64,000 nucleotides of DNA from Rhodospirillales bacterium (GTDB lineage: Bacteria > Pseudomonadota > Alphaproteobacteria > Dongiales > Dongiaceae). Position numbers and translations under genes: made by a program. The DNA lies in assembly GCA_009885795.1 (NCBI GenBank), contig VFKA01000035.1, positions 62,001 through 126,000 on the forward strand, read 5' to 3'. A model generated the notes under the pieces. It was not told the origin of the DNA, did not search any database, and saw nothing but the letters and a program-made list of their open reading frames with translations. Shown piece after piece: positions 11,021 to 19,952 of the stretch (positions are counted from its first letter, which is position 1; each line of letters begins with the position of its first letter).

Positions 11021-12183
11021 GGCCTGCTCGGCCCTTCGTTCGCCGATTTTGCGGCGAATTCGGCGACAATCGCCACCGTCGCCGCTACGCCATCGAGATC
11101 GACGGCAAGGGCACCCGGCCGCGCCTGGGCAAGGGCTCGATCGATGGCCGCCGCCAGGGATTCCGGCGAAAGCTCGACCGCCTCCACCAACTCGACGCGT
11201 CCGCGGCCCGCCAGGATGCGCGCGCGAAGGGTTTGTTCGATTTCCTGGCCGGCGGCAAACGGCACCAGAACCGCCGGCACGCCGGTGGCGAGGACATCCA
11301 TCACCGTATTATATCCCGCCTGCGACACCGACAGCGCTGCGCGGGAAAGGATATCGCGGAAATCGGGTCGAAAGCGCTCGACACTGACCCCCGCGGGCGC
11401 CGCCGCCGCAAGCCGCCCCCGGTCTCCCTCCGGCAGATTGGGGCCGGTCAACAGGCGCCAGCGCCTGGCCTTGGCGGTGGAAAGCGGGCGCGCCGCCAGC
11501 GCCGTCTCCAACAGCGGCAAACCGACGCTGCCTCCGCCGGCGGAGACCACCACCTCGCCGGCGCCATCATTCGTGTCCGTGGCCGCCGGGCCCGTCTCCA
11601 CGACATAGCCGGTGTAGCGGATGTCGGCGATGGCATCGGCGGCGGCAAAGCTTGCCGTCAGCGGCACCAGCCGCGGATCGCCGTGGACCAGAACCGCGTC
11701 GAAATAGCGGCGCAGCGTCTCCAGCGTCTCGGCGGTGCGCTTGGCCTCGTTCTTGGCGACCAGGATGTCGCGAACCGAGCAGAGAACCGCCGGGCGTGGC
11801 CGGCGCCGCGCCGCCAGCTCGAGCAGCGGCAGCAATTCGAACCGGAACGCCCTGCGGCCGAAGGGGAACAGCTCGATCAGCAGCACGTCCGGCTCCAAGG
11901 CACGAAACGTGTCGAGCAGCAGGTCGCGCCGCCGCTGGCGCCACGAATCGTCGATCGGGCGGCCATCGCCGTCGAGGATCGCGGAAAAATCCCGGTCGGC
12001 CGATTCGGCTGCCGGCAATTGCACGACGCGACCGGCCAAATCCATTCCAGATACCGGCGCGCCGCCCGACGCGATCGTCACATCCAGACCGGCCGCGACC
12101 AGGCCCCGCGCAATCGCACCGGCGCGGCGCAAGTGGCCGATGCCAAGCAGATGCTGAACGTGGAACAGGACCGAATGCGTCAT
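11017..12183 (-). CDS. Glycosyltransferase, GT-B fold, COG4671-like
   Basis: Predicted cytoplasmic glycosyltransferase of 388 residues. The N-terminus HSVLFHVQHLLGIGHLRRAGAIARGL has the MurG-like glycine-rich loop GIGHLRR. The C-terminal domain contains VVVSAGGGSVG and the donor-site-like LSVSQAGYNTVMDVL. It is a paralogue of the genes at 15316-16554 and 50022-51107. The ATG at 12183 overlaps the phosphatase stop by 4 bp; the much longer open frame upstream lies over that gene and is discarded. It probably adds one sugar of a surface polymer; donor and acceptor are unknown. Confidence 0.88.
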   Translation of the reverse strand: MTHSVLFHVQHLLGIGHLRRAGAIARGLVAAGLDVTIASGGAPVSGMDLAGRVVQLPAAESADRDFSAILDGDGRPIDDSWRQRRRDLLLDTFRALEPDVLLIELFPFGRRAFRFELLPLLELAARRRPRPAVLCSVRDILVAKNEAKRTAETLETLRRYFDAVLVHGDPRLVPLTASFAAADAIADIRYTGYVVETGPAATDTNDGAGEVVVSAGGGSVGLPLLETALAARPLSTAKARRWRLLTGPNLPEGDRGRLAAAAPAGVSVERFRPDFRDILSRAALSVSQAGYNTVMDVLATGVPAVLVPFAAGQEIEQTLRARILAGRGRVELVEAVELSPESLAAAIDRALAQARPGALAVDLDGVAATVAIVAEFAAKSANEGPSRP

Positions 12184-12782
12184 GGCGAAGCGGCCTCGGT
12201 AAGCGGCATGTTCAGCCGGTTGACGCGCGGGGCCCCATCGGCGTCGAGATCGAAGAGATGCGCCATCCCGTCGCGCAGCTTGTCGGGCGGCTTGTCGATC
12301 ATGCTCCAGCCGGTGGCCAACGCATAGAGCAGGCGGATGATGCCGCGGTGGCTGACGGCCACGGTGGGCCGGCCGGAAGCGGCCGCGTCGATCATCCAGG
12401 ATCGCAGGCGCTTCGACGCCACCCGCCGGCTCTCGCCGCCGGGCGGCTCGAAATCGAGGCCGCGCGCCTCTTGCGCCGCCAACGCCGCGCCATGGCGTTG
12501 GCGCAGCTCGGCGATGGTGTAGCCCTCCCAATCGCCGAAATGGGTCTCGATCAGCCGCGGCTCGACCGTGACGGCGCCATCGCCGCGCAGGACGGCAGCC
12601 GTCTCGCGGCAGCGTTTGAGCGGGCTCGAAACCCAAGCCCACTCTTCGAGAGGCGCTGGAATCCGCCATCGCGCCACGATCGCCCGGCCCTCGGCGCTCA
12701 AGGGGTTGTCGGCGCGGCCCTGCAAGCGCTTCGCCGCCGACCAAAGCGTGGGTCCGTGGCGCAGGATGGCGATGGGCGTCAT
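12180..12782 (-). CDS. Histidine phosphatase family protein
   Basis: A 200-residue phosphoglycerate-mutase-like enzyme. The catalytic RHG motif is at residues 8-10 (AILRHGPT), with a second Arg/Glu set in SSPLKRCRETA and ETHFGDWEGYT. The second His is in VAVSHRGIIR. Such enzymes dephosphorylate sugar phosphates, nucleotides or alpha-ribazole phosphate. Lying between glycosyltransferases, it may act on a sugar-phosphate precursor, but this is inference. Its ATG lies at 12780-12782, at the very edge of a 20-bp direct repeat and palindromic element inserted just upstream. Confidence 0.9.
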   Translation of the reverse strand: MTPIAILRHGPTLWSAAKRLQGRADNPLSAEGRAIVARWRIPAPLEEWAWVSSPLKRCRETAAVLRGDGAVTVEPRLIETHFGDWEGYTIAELRQRHGAALAAQEARGLDFEPPGGESRRVASKRLRSWMIDAAASGRPTVAVSHRGIIRLLYALATGWSMIDKPPDKLRDGMAHLFDLDADGAPRVNRLNMPLTEAASP

Positions 12783-12801
12783 GGGGCGGCGGTCATGGAA
12801 C
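12782..12801. repeat. 20-bp direct repeat, left copy, flanking palindromic element
   Basis: The 20 bases starting at TGGGGCGGCGG and ending in TCATGGAAC recur exactly at 12896-12915. The two copies bracket palindromic repeat copy 2. The right copy contains the TGA stop (as TCA) of the GT4 gene, so the sequence was probably present once before the insertion or duplication. Confidence 0.85.
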
Positions 12802-12895
12802 TAGTACCCGCGATCGTTGAAACGTGAGTCGGGCCTCTATCCTTCGACAGGCTCGGGATGAGGTCCTCATGCCGAGCTAGTCGAAGCATGAGGGC
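12802..12895 (+). repeat. Dispersed palindromic repeat, copy 2
   Basis: A ~94-bp copy of the element seen at 2593-2685 and 63029-63121. It begins TAGTACCCGC and ends GCATGAGGGC. Its right hairpin arm is diverged (CCGAGCTAGTCGAAG), so the stem is imperfect here. It separates two genes of the glycan array that were otherwise only a few bases apart, and it is bracketed by perfect 20-bp direct repeats. Confidence 0.85.
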
Positions 12896-12915
12896 TGGGG
12901 CGGCGGTCATGGAAC
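12896..12915. repeat. 20-bp direct repeat, right copy, flanking palindromic element
   Basis: Exact second copy of 12782-12801. It includes the stop codon of the GT4 glycosyltransferase gene (TCA at 12907-12909 on the + strand). Confidence 0.85.
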
Positions 12916-14043
12916 GAGCCGCGCCAATGCCTTGGCCAGAATGTCCGACGCCGAGGCGATATCGTTGCAAGCCATAACCTTCTCGCGGGCCGCTCGTCCC
13001 ATGGCGGCCCGCCGTTCCGGCTGGTCGAGAAGCCGGGCCACGGCTTGGGCGAACGCGCCGGCATCGCCCTCCGGCGCCAGCAGTCCGGTCTTGGCGTGGC
13101 GGACGATCCGCGCGACGCCGCCCGCGCGCCCGGCGACGGCCGGCAAGCCGCTCGCCTGCGCCTCGAGCAGCGCCATGCCGTAGGCCTCGCTGATCGCCGG
13201 CCACACGAACAGATCGGCGCCGGCATAGTAGGACGAAAGTCGTTGCGCCGTCAGGGCGCCGGTATAAGTGACGCGGCCGCCAAGCGCGGCAAAGGCGCCG
13301 CGCACCTCGGCCTCCGCCTCGCCGGCGCCGACGACGATGAGCCGCCAGCGCCGCTCGGCGATGCGGCCAAGCGCCTCGGCCAGCAGACGGTAGGAACGAA
13401 CCTTGTCGCCGGGCCGCATCATGGCGACCGCCAGCAGCCAGGGAACGCCGGGATCGATTCCGTGCCGGCGGGCGATGCGCCGGCGGGACCGTTGCCGGTC
13501 CTTCGGTACTCCGAACCGCGCCGTATCGAGGAAGGGCGGCAGGCTCAAGAGCCGGCGGCCGCTGCCCAGAAGATCGACGAGACAAAAGCGGTCGGCGGGG
13601 TTGATCACGGCGATGAGGGCGGCGAGTTCGATCGCCTTTTCGGTTTGCCGGTGCCCGTCCGCCCAGGCCCCGTGCGCGCGCTTGGGCGCGTGCGAGGTCT
13701 CGGCGAGGACGTAAGGGATGCCAAGGGCCAGGCTGACGCGCGGCCCGATCCAATCGGGCGCCTTGTAGTAACCGTGATAGGTGAACCAGAGCGCCGGGCG
13801 CCGCCGGGGCGGTTCGCTCCGATAGCGCCGGATCAACCGATCGGCGGCGGCGGTCGCGAAGCCGGCGATGTCGGCCTGCGCCTCCTTGTCGCCGTCGCGA
13901 TCGAAGCTGCGCAAGCGGCTCGCCAACTCCACCCGATGGCCCGCGGCCGCAAGCGCCGCGATCAGCAGCCGCGCCATGCGCCGGTCGCCGGACGGGCGCG
14001 GATGCGCGGGCGGTTTCAGCGGCGCGTAGAAGGCGATGCGCAT
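12907..14043 (-). CDS. Glycosyltransferase family 4
   Basis: GT-B glycosyltransferase of 378 residues. The N-terminus is MRIAFYAPLKPPAHPRPSGD. The C-terminal Glycos_transf_1 domain has WLLAVAMMRPGDKVRSYRLL, the E(x7)E-type motif in SEAYGMALLEAQASGLPAV and GVARIV. It uses an NDP-sugar to extend a glycan at the cytoplasmic membrane face. The ATG at 14043 shares its A with the TGA stop of the upstream GT gene. The open frame continues upstream to 14514 but only as an overlap of that gene. An inserted repeat element follows its stop. Confidence 0.92.
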   Translation of the reverse strand: MRIAFYAPLKPPAHPRPSGDRRMARLLIAALAAAGHRVELASRLRSFDRDGDKEAQADIAGFATAAADRLIRRYRSEPPRRRPALWFTYHGYYKAPDWIGPRVSLALGIPYVLAETSHAPKRAHGAWADGHRQTEKAIELAALIAVINPADRFCLVDLLGSGRRLLSLPPFLDTARFGVPKDRQRSRRRIARRHGIDPGVPWLLAVAMMRPGDKVRSYRLLAEALGRIAERRWRLIVVGAGEAEAEVRGAFAALGGRVTYTGALTAQRLSSYYAGADLFVWPAISEAYGMALLEAQASGLPAVAGRAGGVARIVRHAKTGLLAPEGDAGAFAQAVARLLDQPERRAAMGRAAREKVMACNDIASASDILAKALARLVP

Positions 14044-15281
14044 CAGGCCGGGTCCATCGGCGCGGCGAACTTTCGCGCCAGCCTGTCGATGCCGCGCTCC
14101 ATGTCGAAATGCCGGCGCACGCGCTCGTTTCCGGCGCGCCCGAGCGCGGCGCGGCGCGCCGGGTCGCGGATCAGCCCGGCGATCGCCGCCGCCAAGGCTT
14201 CGACGTCGCCGGGCGGAACCAGAAGCCCGGTGGTCCCATCGACGACGAATTCCGGAACCGCGGACAAGGACGTTGAAACCACGGGCAGCGCCTGGCTCTG
14301 GGCTTCCATCAGCACGTTGGGCAAACCGTCGCGATCGCCGTCCTCGGCGATGCGGCAGGCGAGCGCGAAGAGATCGGCATGCCGATACTGCCGCAGCACT
14401 TCGTCCTGCGGCTTGGCGCCCAGCCACACGATGCGCCCATCGATGCCAAGGCGCTTGGCCTCGGCCTTCAGCGCATCCGACAGCATGCCGCCGCCGATGT
14501 GGACGAACCGCCACGCCAGCGAAGCCGGGATACGGGCCAGCGCCTGCAAGAGATCATGATAGCCCTTCTTCGGTACCGCGCGGCCGACCGACAGAACGAT
14601 GACCGGATCGCGCGCGTCGCTTCCGTCGCGTGCTGGGCGCGGCCCGGCCGGCGCGTCGAATCGCGCGAGATCGAGACCGTGATAGAGAAGCTCGACCTTG
14701 CCGGCGTGGGGGGCAAGCGCCGCCAGCCGCGCTTCCCCCGCGGCTGTGCAGGTCACGACCCATTCGGCCTCGGCCAGCTTCTCCGCCAGGTCCCAATCGG
14801 GCGTGGTCCATATGTCCCGGGCGTGCGCCGAGGCGCTCCAGGGCAGGCCGGTCATCAGGCCGGCATAGCGCGCGACCGAAGCCGGCGTATGCAGGAAATG
14901 CGCGTGCAGCCGCATCGTGCCTTCGGGCAGTTCCGCCGCCAACACCAGCGCTTGGCCGAATCGGCGCCCGCGGTGGGCGGTGAAATCGCGGCGCAGATCG
15001 GCGAGCCAGGCCGCCCGCGCGCGACGGTACCCCTGCGCGCGCCTCAAGCGGCGCCATGCGCGAAAGACCCGGCGCGGTTCTTGATAGAGATACTCCGGCA
15101 GATACGCGACCGCGGCGGCGATCTCGGCGTGAATGGGATGCCGGTCGCGGTCGGTGGGGCGGCGCATCGAGGCGATCGCGATCTTGAGCCCGCGCCGCTC
15201 CAGCGCCCGCATCTCCTGCGCGATGAAGGTCTCGGACAGGCGCGGATAGCCCTTGAGGAGGAAGAGAACGGTCTGGCGCAA
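14043..15281 (-). CDS. Glycosyltransferase family 4
   Basis: A second GT4 enzyme, about 412 residues. The N-terminal domain begins TVLFLLKGYPRLSETFIAQEM, typical of colanic-acid/exopolysaccharide GTs (WcaL-like). The C-terminal domain has VLSVGRAVPKKGYHDLLQAL and the E-x7-E motif in DGLPNVLMEAQSQALPVV. No ATG precedes the conserved N-terminus inside the free space. I chose the TTG at 15281, 34 bp after the upstream stop; an earlier start would run into the neighbouring gene. It is coupled to the following GT4 by a one-base stop/start overlap. Confidence 0.87.
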   Translation of the reverse strand: MRQTVLFLLKGYPRLSETFIAQEMRALERRGLKIAIASMRRPTDRDRHPIHAEIAAAVAYLPEYLYQEPRRVFRAWRRLRRAQGYRRARAAWLADLRRDFTAHRGRRFGQALVLAAELPEGTMRLHAHFLHTPASVARYAGLMTGLPWSASAHARDIWTTPDWDLAEKLAEAEWVVTCTAAGEARLAALAPHAGKVELLYHGLDLARFDAPAGPRPARDGSDARDPVIVLSVGRAVPKKGYHDLLQALARIPASLAWRFVHIGGGMLSDALKAEAKRLGIDGRIVWLGAKPQDEVLRQYRHADLFALACRIAEDGDRDGLPNVLMEAQSQALPVVSTSLSAVPEFVVDGTTGLLVPPGDVEALAAAIAGLIRDPARRAALGRAGNERVRRHFDMERGIDRLARKFAAPMDPA

Positions 15282-15315
15282 GGGACGGGATCGGCGGGCT
15301 TCGCGAACTCGCCCG

Positions 15316-16554
15316 TCAGCGCGACCGGCGGGTCGCGATCTGCAGCCGCGGCCGGCGGCCGCGCGCCAGCCATTGGTCGAGCAGCCGGGCGACATTCTCG
15401 TGGCCATCGAGCAGGCCCGGGATCACGACCTCGCTCGGGCGAGGTTGTTGCGGCAGCTGGCGCAGCGCCGTCGCCATCGTGCGCCAGTCGCGGTCCCCGT
15501 CCTCGGGCAGCATGCGCGCGAGGCCAAGCTCCTGCGCCCGCGCGGCACGGATATATTGCTCCATGCGCGGCACGGTCCGCGGCACGATGATCGCCGGCTT
15601 GTCGAAGGACAGGATCTCGCAAAACGTATTGTAGCCGCCCATGCCGACGACGCCCACAGCGCGCGCGATCAGTTTTTCGATCTGCGCGTCGAAGGTGATG
15701 GCTTCGACGTTCTCCAGCTTGGCGGCCCGGTCGAGGAATTCCATCTGCCGTTCGTGATGCATGAACGGGCCCAGCACCAGCAGGGCGCCAAAGGGCAGGC
15801 GTGCGTCCGCTTCATAGACGCGTAACGTCCAATCGATCACCGAGTCGCCGTCGCCGCCCCCCCCGGTCGTCACCAGCACGTACGGACCCTTGAGCTTTTC
15901 GAGATAGACGGTGGGCGAAACCGTCGTCGGCAAGTCGCGCTTCAAATAGCCGGTATAGGTGACCTTGCGCATCACCGAGCGCGGCAGTTCGATGCCCTCC
16001 AGCGGATCGCAGACCTGCGGCAGGCCATAGACCCAGATCTGATCGAACACGTCGCGCAGCGCCGGGACGACTTTCTTGCGCTCCCATTCCGGCACCAGCA
16101 GGCCGGGCTCGTCCAGTACGTCGCGCAGGCCCAGCACCAGCGGCACGCCGCGTTTCTTCAACAGATGCAGCGTGTCCTCCACCTCGCCGCGCAGGCCCAG
16201 CGGTTCCTTGTCGACGATGAAGAGGTCGGGATCGAAGATCTCGGCGGTGTGGCGGATGATCGAGGCGCGCATCGCCAGCGTCTGCTTGATGTCGATATGC
16301 AAGGAGAGCGAGGTGTACTCGCCGTCGCGCAGCTTGATCACGCCGGGGACGCGAATGAAATCGACCCGAGAGCGGAAATTGAAGCTGCCGATGATCGGCG
16401 AACCGGACAGGATCAGAACCGACAGATCCTTGTCATGGTCCACCATCGCGTGCGCGATGGCCCGGCAGCGGCGAAGGTGGCCGAGGCCAAAGGTGTCGTG
16501 GCTGTAGATGAGCACACGTGCGGCCCGCCGGGCCTGGACGCGATGGTCGCTCAT
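15316..16554 (-). CDS. Glycosyltransferase, GT-B fold, COG4671-like (first gene of array)
   Basis: A 412-residue predicted glycosyltransferase. The N-terminus VLIYSHDTFGLGHLRRCRAIAHAM carries the GLGHLRR loop shared with the paralogues at 11017 and 50022. The C-terminal domain has YVLVTTGGGGDGDSVIDW and GVVGMGGYNTFCEILSF, the MurG-like donor-binding region. It is the first gene of the minus-strand array. The 181 bp to the divergent exporter gene must hold the promoters of both units. The acceptor is unknown; a surface polysaccharide is the likely product. Confidence 0.9.
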   Translation of the reverse strand: MSDHRVQARRAARVLIYSHDTFGLGHLRRCRAIAHAMVDHDKDLSVLILSGSPIIGSFNFRSRVDFIRVPGVIKLRDGEYTSLSLHIDIKQTLAMRASIIRHTAEIFDPDLFIVDKEPLGLRGEVEDTLHLLKKRGVPLVLGLRDVLDEPGLLVPEWERKKVVPALRDVFDQIWVYGLPQVCDPLEGIELPRSVMRKVTYTGYLKRDLPTTVSPTVYLEKLKGPYVLVTTGGGGDGDSVIDWTLRVYEADARLPFGALLVLGPFMHHERQMEFLDRAAKLENVEAITFDAQIEKLIARAVGVVGMGGYNTFCEILSFDKPAIIVPRTVPRMEQYIRAARAQELGLARMLPEDGDRDWRTMATALRQLPQQPRPSEVVIPGLLDGHENVARLLDQWLARGRRPRLQIATRRSR

Positions 16555-16735
16555 TTTCGCTCAAGGGCTCCCTAAGGCCCGTCCACCCGACGCAACCGCT
16601 CAACTATGCCATCGGCCTTGGCGGAGGCAAGCGGAGTCTTTTAGGGCCGCGTCCGGTCGCCCTTGCCGGGCGTATGGTATTGGCGCCGGGGACGGATCGC
16701 CCTAAGGTGTCGTCGGCCGCGCGCCCGGGGAATCG
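16555..16735. promoter_or_regulatory. Divergent promoter region between glycan array and exporter-like gene
   Basis: A 181-bp intergenic stretch separates the first glycosyltransferase (minus strand) from the exporter-like gene (plus strand), so both transcription starts should lie here. I see no strong -35/-10 pair or operator palindrome by eye. The designation rests on gene orientation only. Confidence 0.5.
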
Positions 16736-19462
16736 ATGGAAACCAATCTTTTCAAATACATACTGAAGCACACCCGGCGCGAGCAGGTGGCGATCCTGGC
16801 GATCGTCATCCTGTCCCAGGTGTTCTATTTCCTCTCCCTCGACCTGCCCAAGACGATCGTCAACCGCGCCATCCAGGGCGAGGGCTTCGATGAGCCGGGC
16901 GCCACCGTGCCGTTCCTGGCGGTCCAGTTCGACTTGCCGGAATTCCTGGGCTTCCTGGGCCTTCCCGAGCGCCTCGATCTCTTTTCCGGCCTCGATTTGG
17001 AGCGCATTCCTTATCTCGTGGCGCTCAGCCTGCTGTTCCTGCTGCTGGTTTTCATCAATGGCGGGTTCAAGCTGCACATCAACACGCAGAAGGGGCGGAT
17101 GGGCGAGCGCATGCTTCGCCGGTTGCGCTATGAACTGTTCGATCGCGTCTTGCGATTCCCGCCGCACCATTTGCGCAAGGTGAAGCAGGCCGAAATCGCA
17201 ACCATGGTGAAGGACGAGGTCGAGCCGCTCGGCGGTTTCATCGGCGATGCCTTCGTGCAACCCGCCTTCCTCGGCGGCCAGGCGCTGACCGCGCTCGTCT
17301 TCATCCTCGCGCAGAGCCTCTATCTCGGCTTGGTGACGGTGGGAATCCTGATGTTGCAGGGCTTCATCATCCCCAAGCTACGGGTCCGCCTGCTGCGGCT
17401 TGGCAAGCAGCGCCAACTGACCGCGCGCGATCTCGCCGGACGGATCGCCGAAAGCGTCGACGGGATCACCGAGATCCATGCCCACGACGCCAGCAACTAC
17501 ATGCGCGCCGACATCGCGGCCCGTCTGGCGCGCATCTTCGAAATCCGCTTCCTGCTTTATCAATGGAAGTTCGCGATCAAGTTTCTGAACAATCTGCTGG
17601 CTCAGCTCACGCCGTTTTTCTTCTACCTGGTCGGCGGCTATCTCGCGATCACGGGCCGCCTCGATATCGGCGGCCTGGTCGCCGTCATCGCCGCCTACAA
17701 GGATCTGCCCGGACCGGTGAAGGAACTCATCGACTGGGACCAGCAGCGCCAGGACGTTCAGATCAAGTACGAGCAGGTGATCGAACAATTCAGTCCGGAC
17801 GGGATGATGCCGACCGAGCTGCAGGCGCCGACGCGGACGGCCGGACCGCTCGGCGGCCCGATCAAGGCCGCCAACCTGACCTTGATCGAGGAGGGCGGCG
17901 CCAAGCTTCTCGACGGCGTCAGTTTCGAGCTGGCCATCGATCGTCACGTCGCCTTGGTCGGGCCCGAGGGCGGCGGCAAGGAAGCGCTGGCCATGGTGCT
18001 GTCTCGGATCAGCGTTCTCTCGGGCGGGTCGCTCATGGCCGGCGAGACCGACCTCGGCTCGGCGCCGGAGGCGTTGACCGGCCGGGCCATCGCCTATGTC
18101 GGGCCGGACCCTTATCTCTTCGCCACGACCTTGCGCGAGAACATGCTCTATGGCCTGCGCTACTGGCCGGGGCGCCCGCGCGCCCCCGACCCGGCCGAGG
18201 CCGCCCGGCTGTCGAGCGCCCAGGCCGAAGCGCGCCGCACGGGCAATACCGAACTCGATTTCGCGGCCGACTGGACCGACTACGCCGCTGCCGGCGCGGC
18301 CGGACCCGAAGACATCGACCAGCGCATGATCGACGCCTTGCGTGTCGTCGAATTCGACGAGGACGCCTATCAGCTCGGCCTGCGCGGCATCGTCGATCCG
18401 GCCCATCGCGCGGGCCTTGCCCAACAGATCGTGTCGGCGCGCGCCGCCTTGCGCTTGAAGCTCGCCGATCCGGCGCTGGCGGCGCTGGTCGAACCGTTCG
18501 ATCGCACGCGTTACAACCGCAACATGACGGTGGCGGAAAATCTTCTGTTTGGAACCACCAGCGATCCGGGGCTGGCGGCCGAGCGCGTCTCGGACCACCC
18601 TTACGTGAAATCGATCCTGGCGCGCGTGGCGTTGCGCGCGCCGCTCCTTGCCATAGGCCACAAGATCGCGGATACCATGGTCGAGCTGTTCGCCGACCTG
18701 CCGGCGGGCCACCCGTTCTTCGAGCAATTCAGCTTCATCGCCGCCGACGATCTTCCCGACGTGCGAGCGCTTCTCGGGCGCGCCGACAAGGGCGGTGTCG
18801 CCGGTCTCGCGGCCCCGGACCAGGACCGCCTGATCGCGCTCGCCTTTCCCTACGCCGAAGCGCGCCATCGCCTCGGTCTCATCGACACCGACACGGAATT
18901 GCTGTTGCTCGCGGGCCGTCGGGCGTTCGTCGAGCATGTGCCGGCGGACCTCTCCGCCAAGGTCGAATTCTACGATGAAGCGAAATACAACGCGGCCGCG
19001 GCCTTGCAGGACAACATTCTTTTCGGCCGCCTCGCCTACGGTCAAGCCCAGGCGGCTCAGCGCATCGGGCAGCTCATCACCGACGTGCTGAACGATCTGG
19101 ACTTGCGCGCGGCGGTCTTGCAGGTCGGCCTCGATTACCAGGTTGGCGTGGCCGGAAAGCGTCTGTCGCAGGCCCAGCGCCAGAAGGTCGGTCTCGCCCG
19201 CGCGCTCCTGAAGGGCGCGGATTTGCTCGTCGTCAATGGCGCGACCGGCGCCATGGACGGGGCGACGCAGGCCAAGGTGCTGGACAACACGCTGCGCCTG
19301 CGAAAGGGGCGCGGCGTGGCCTGGTCCTTGCAACGCGCCGATATGGCGCGCGGCTTCGATCGGATTCTGCTGCTGCGCGACGGTAAGCTGGCCGAACAGG
19401 GGACGTTCGCCGAATTGGATCGCCCCGGCACGCGGTTTCAGGAATTGGCGGCGTCCGGGTAG
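16736..19462 (+). CDS. ABC exporter-like protein with degenerate, expanded nucleotide-binding domain
   Basis: A 908-residue half-transporter architecture: TM helices and an exporter-type membrane domain (about residues 15-325), then an NBD-like region (about 375-905). Catalytic motifs are broken. Walker A is GPEGGGKEAL (409-418) with Glu where Ser/Thr should be. Walker B is DLLVVNGAT (829-837) with Asn and Gly in place of Asp and Glu. The switch His is Gln (SLQR, about 866), and the signature is RLSQAQRQ (809-816). Walker A and signature lie ~390 residues apart instead of ~110. Three 'xxENxLFG'-like segments occur (LRENMLYG 466-473, VAENLLFG 599-606, LQDNILFG 757-764). It is probably a non-hydrolysing or regulatory ABC protein. 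Confidence 0.88.
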   Translation: METNLFKYILKHTRREQVAILAIVILSQVFYFLSLDLPKTIVNRAIQGEGFDEPGATVPFLAVQFDLPEFLGFLGLPERLDLFSGLDLERIPYLVALSLLFLLLVFINGGFKLHINTQKGRMGERMLRRLRYELFDRVLRFPPHHLRKVKQAEIATMVKDEVEPLGGFIGDAFVQPAFLGGQALTALVFILAQSLYLGLVTVGILMLQGFIIPKLRVRLLRLGKQRQLTARDLAGRIAESVDGITEIHAHDASNYMRADIAARLARIFEIRFLLYQWKFAIKFLNNLLAQLTPFFFYLVGGYLAITGRLDIGGLVAVIAAYKDLPGPVKELIDWDQQRQDVQIKYEQVIEQFSPDGMMPTELQAPTRTAGPLGGPIKAANLTLIEEGGAKLLDGVSFELAIDRHVALVGPEGGGKEALAMVLSRISVLSGGSLMAGETDLGSAPEALTGRAIAYVGPDPYLFATTLRENMLYGLRYWPGRPRAPDPAEAARLSSAQAEARRTGNTELDFAADWTDYAAAGAAGPEDIDQRMIDALRVVEFDEDAYQLGLRGIVDPAHRAGLAQQIVSARAALRLKLADPALAALVEPFDRTRYNRNMTVAENLLFGTTSDPGLAAERVSDHPYVKSILARVALRAPLLAIGHKIADTMVELFADLPAGHPFFEQFSFIAADDLPDVRALLGRADKGGVAGLAAPDQDRLIALAFPYAEARHRLGLIDTDTELLLLAGRRAFVEHVPADLSAKVEFYDEAKYNAAAALQDNILFGRLAYGQAQAAQRIGQLITDVLNDLDLRAAVLQVGLDYQVGVAGKRLSQAQRQKVGLARALLKGADLLVVNGATGAMDGATQAKVLDNTLRLRKGRGVAWSLQRADMARGFDRILLLRDGKLAEQGTFAELDRPGTRFQELAASG

Positions 19463-19485
19463 CCGCGGCATAGGGAGCCAAAATC

Positions 19486-19941
19486 ATGAGCCTCAACGAA
19501 GAATTCGAACTCTTGCGGCGCATCCCGATGTTCGCGCGGGTGGAGCCGGCGAAGTTGAAGCTGCTGGCCTTTACCAGCGAGCGGCTGGTCTACGCGCCCG
19601 ACCAGGAACTGTTCCACCAAGGCGACCAGCCGGATGCCTGTTACATCATCGTGGACGGCGACGCGGCGGTCATGGTCGACACGCCGTCCGGACCGCTCAC
19701 GGTGGCCAAGATCGGCAAGAACGAGTTCGTCGGCGAGATTGGCGTGCTCTGCGATGTGCCGCGCACGGCAACGGTGAAGGCCCTGACCGCGCTCACCACG
19801 CTCAGGATCGCCAAGGACATCTTCTTGCGCATGGTCAGCGACTTTCCGACCATGGGGGTGGAGATCATGCGCGTGCTCGCACACCGGCTGGAACAGACGA
19901 CGAACCAGTTGCGCGAGGCCAAGGCGGCCGTCCGGCACTAG
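19486..19941 (+). CDS. Cyclic nucleotide-binding domain protein (no DNA-binding domain)
   Basis: A 151-residue protein consisting of a single CAP-family cNMP-binding beta-barrel. Markers are LFHQGDQPDACYIIVDGDAAV, then FVGEIGVLCDVPRTATVKAL, equivalent to the phosphate-binding cassette (GEIGVL...RTAT). No helix-turn-helix follows, so it is not a CRP-type regulator. It more likely senses a ligand and acts on a partner protein. It starts 23 bp after the exporter-like gene and precedes the methyltransferase by 11 bp, forming a three-gene unit. The obvious candidate partner is the degenerate exporter; this is inferred from position. Confidence 0.9.
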   Translation: MSLNEEFELLRRIPMFARVEPAKLKLLAFTSERLVYAPDQELFHQGDQPDACYIIVDGDAAVMVDTPSGPLTVAKIGKNEFVGEIGVLCDVPRTATVKALTALTTLRIAKDIFLRMVSDFPTMGVEIMRVLAHRLEQTTNQLREAKAAVRH

Positions 19942-19952
19942 CGGTGTAAAGC

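Noticed and set aside
17378-19471. A 697-codon antisense frame over the exporter-like gene
   Set aside because: Arg/Gln-rich composition typical of antisense frames; the sense frame has clear TM helices and ABC-like sequence.
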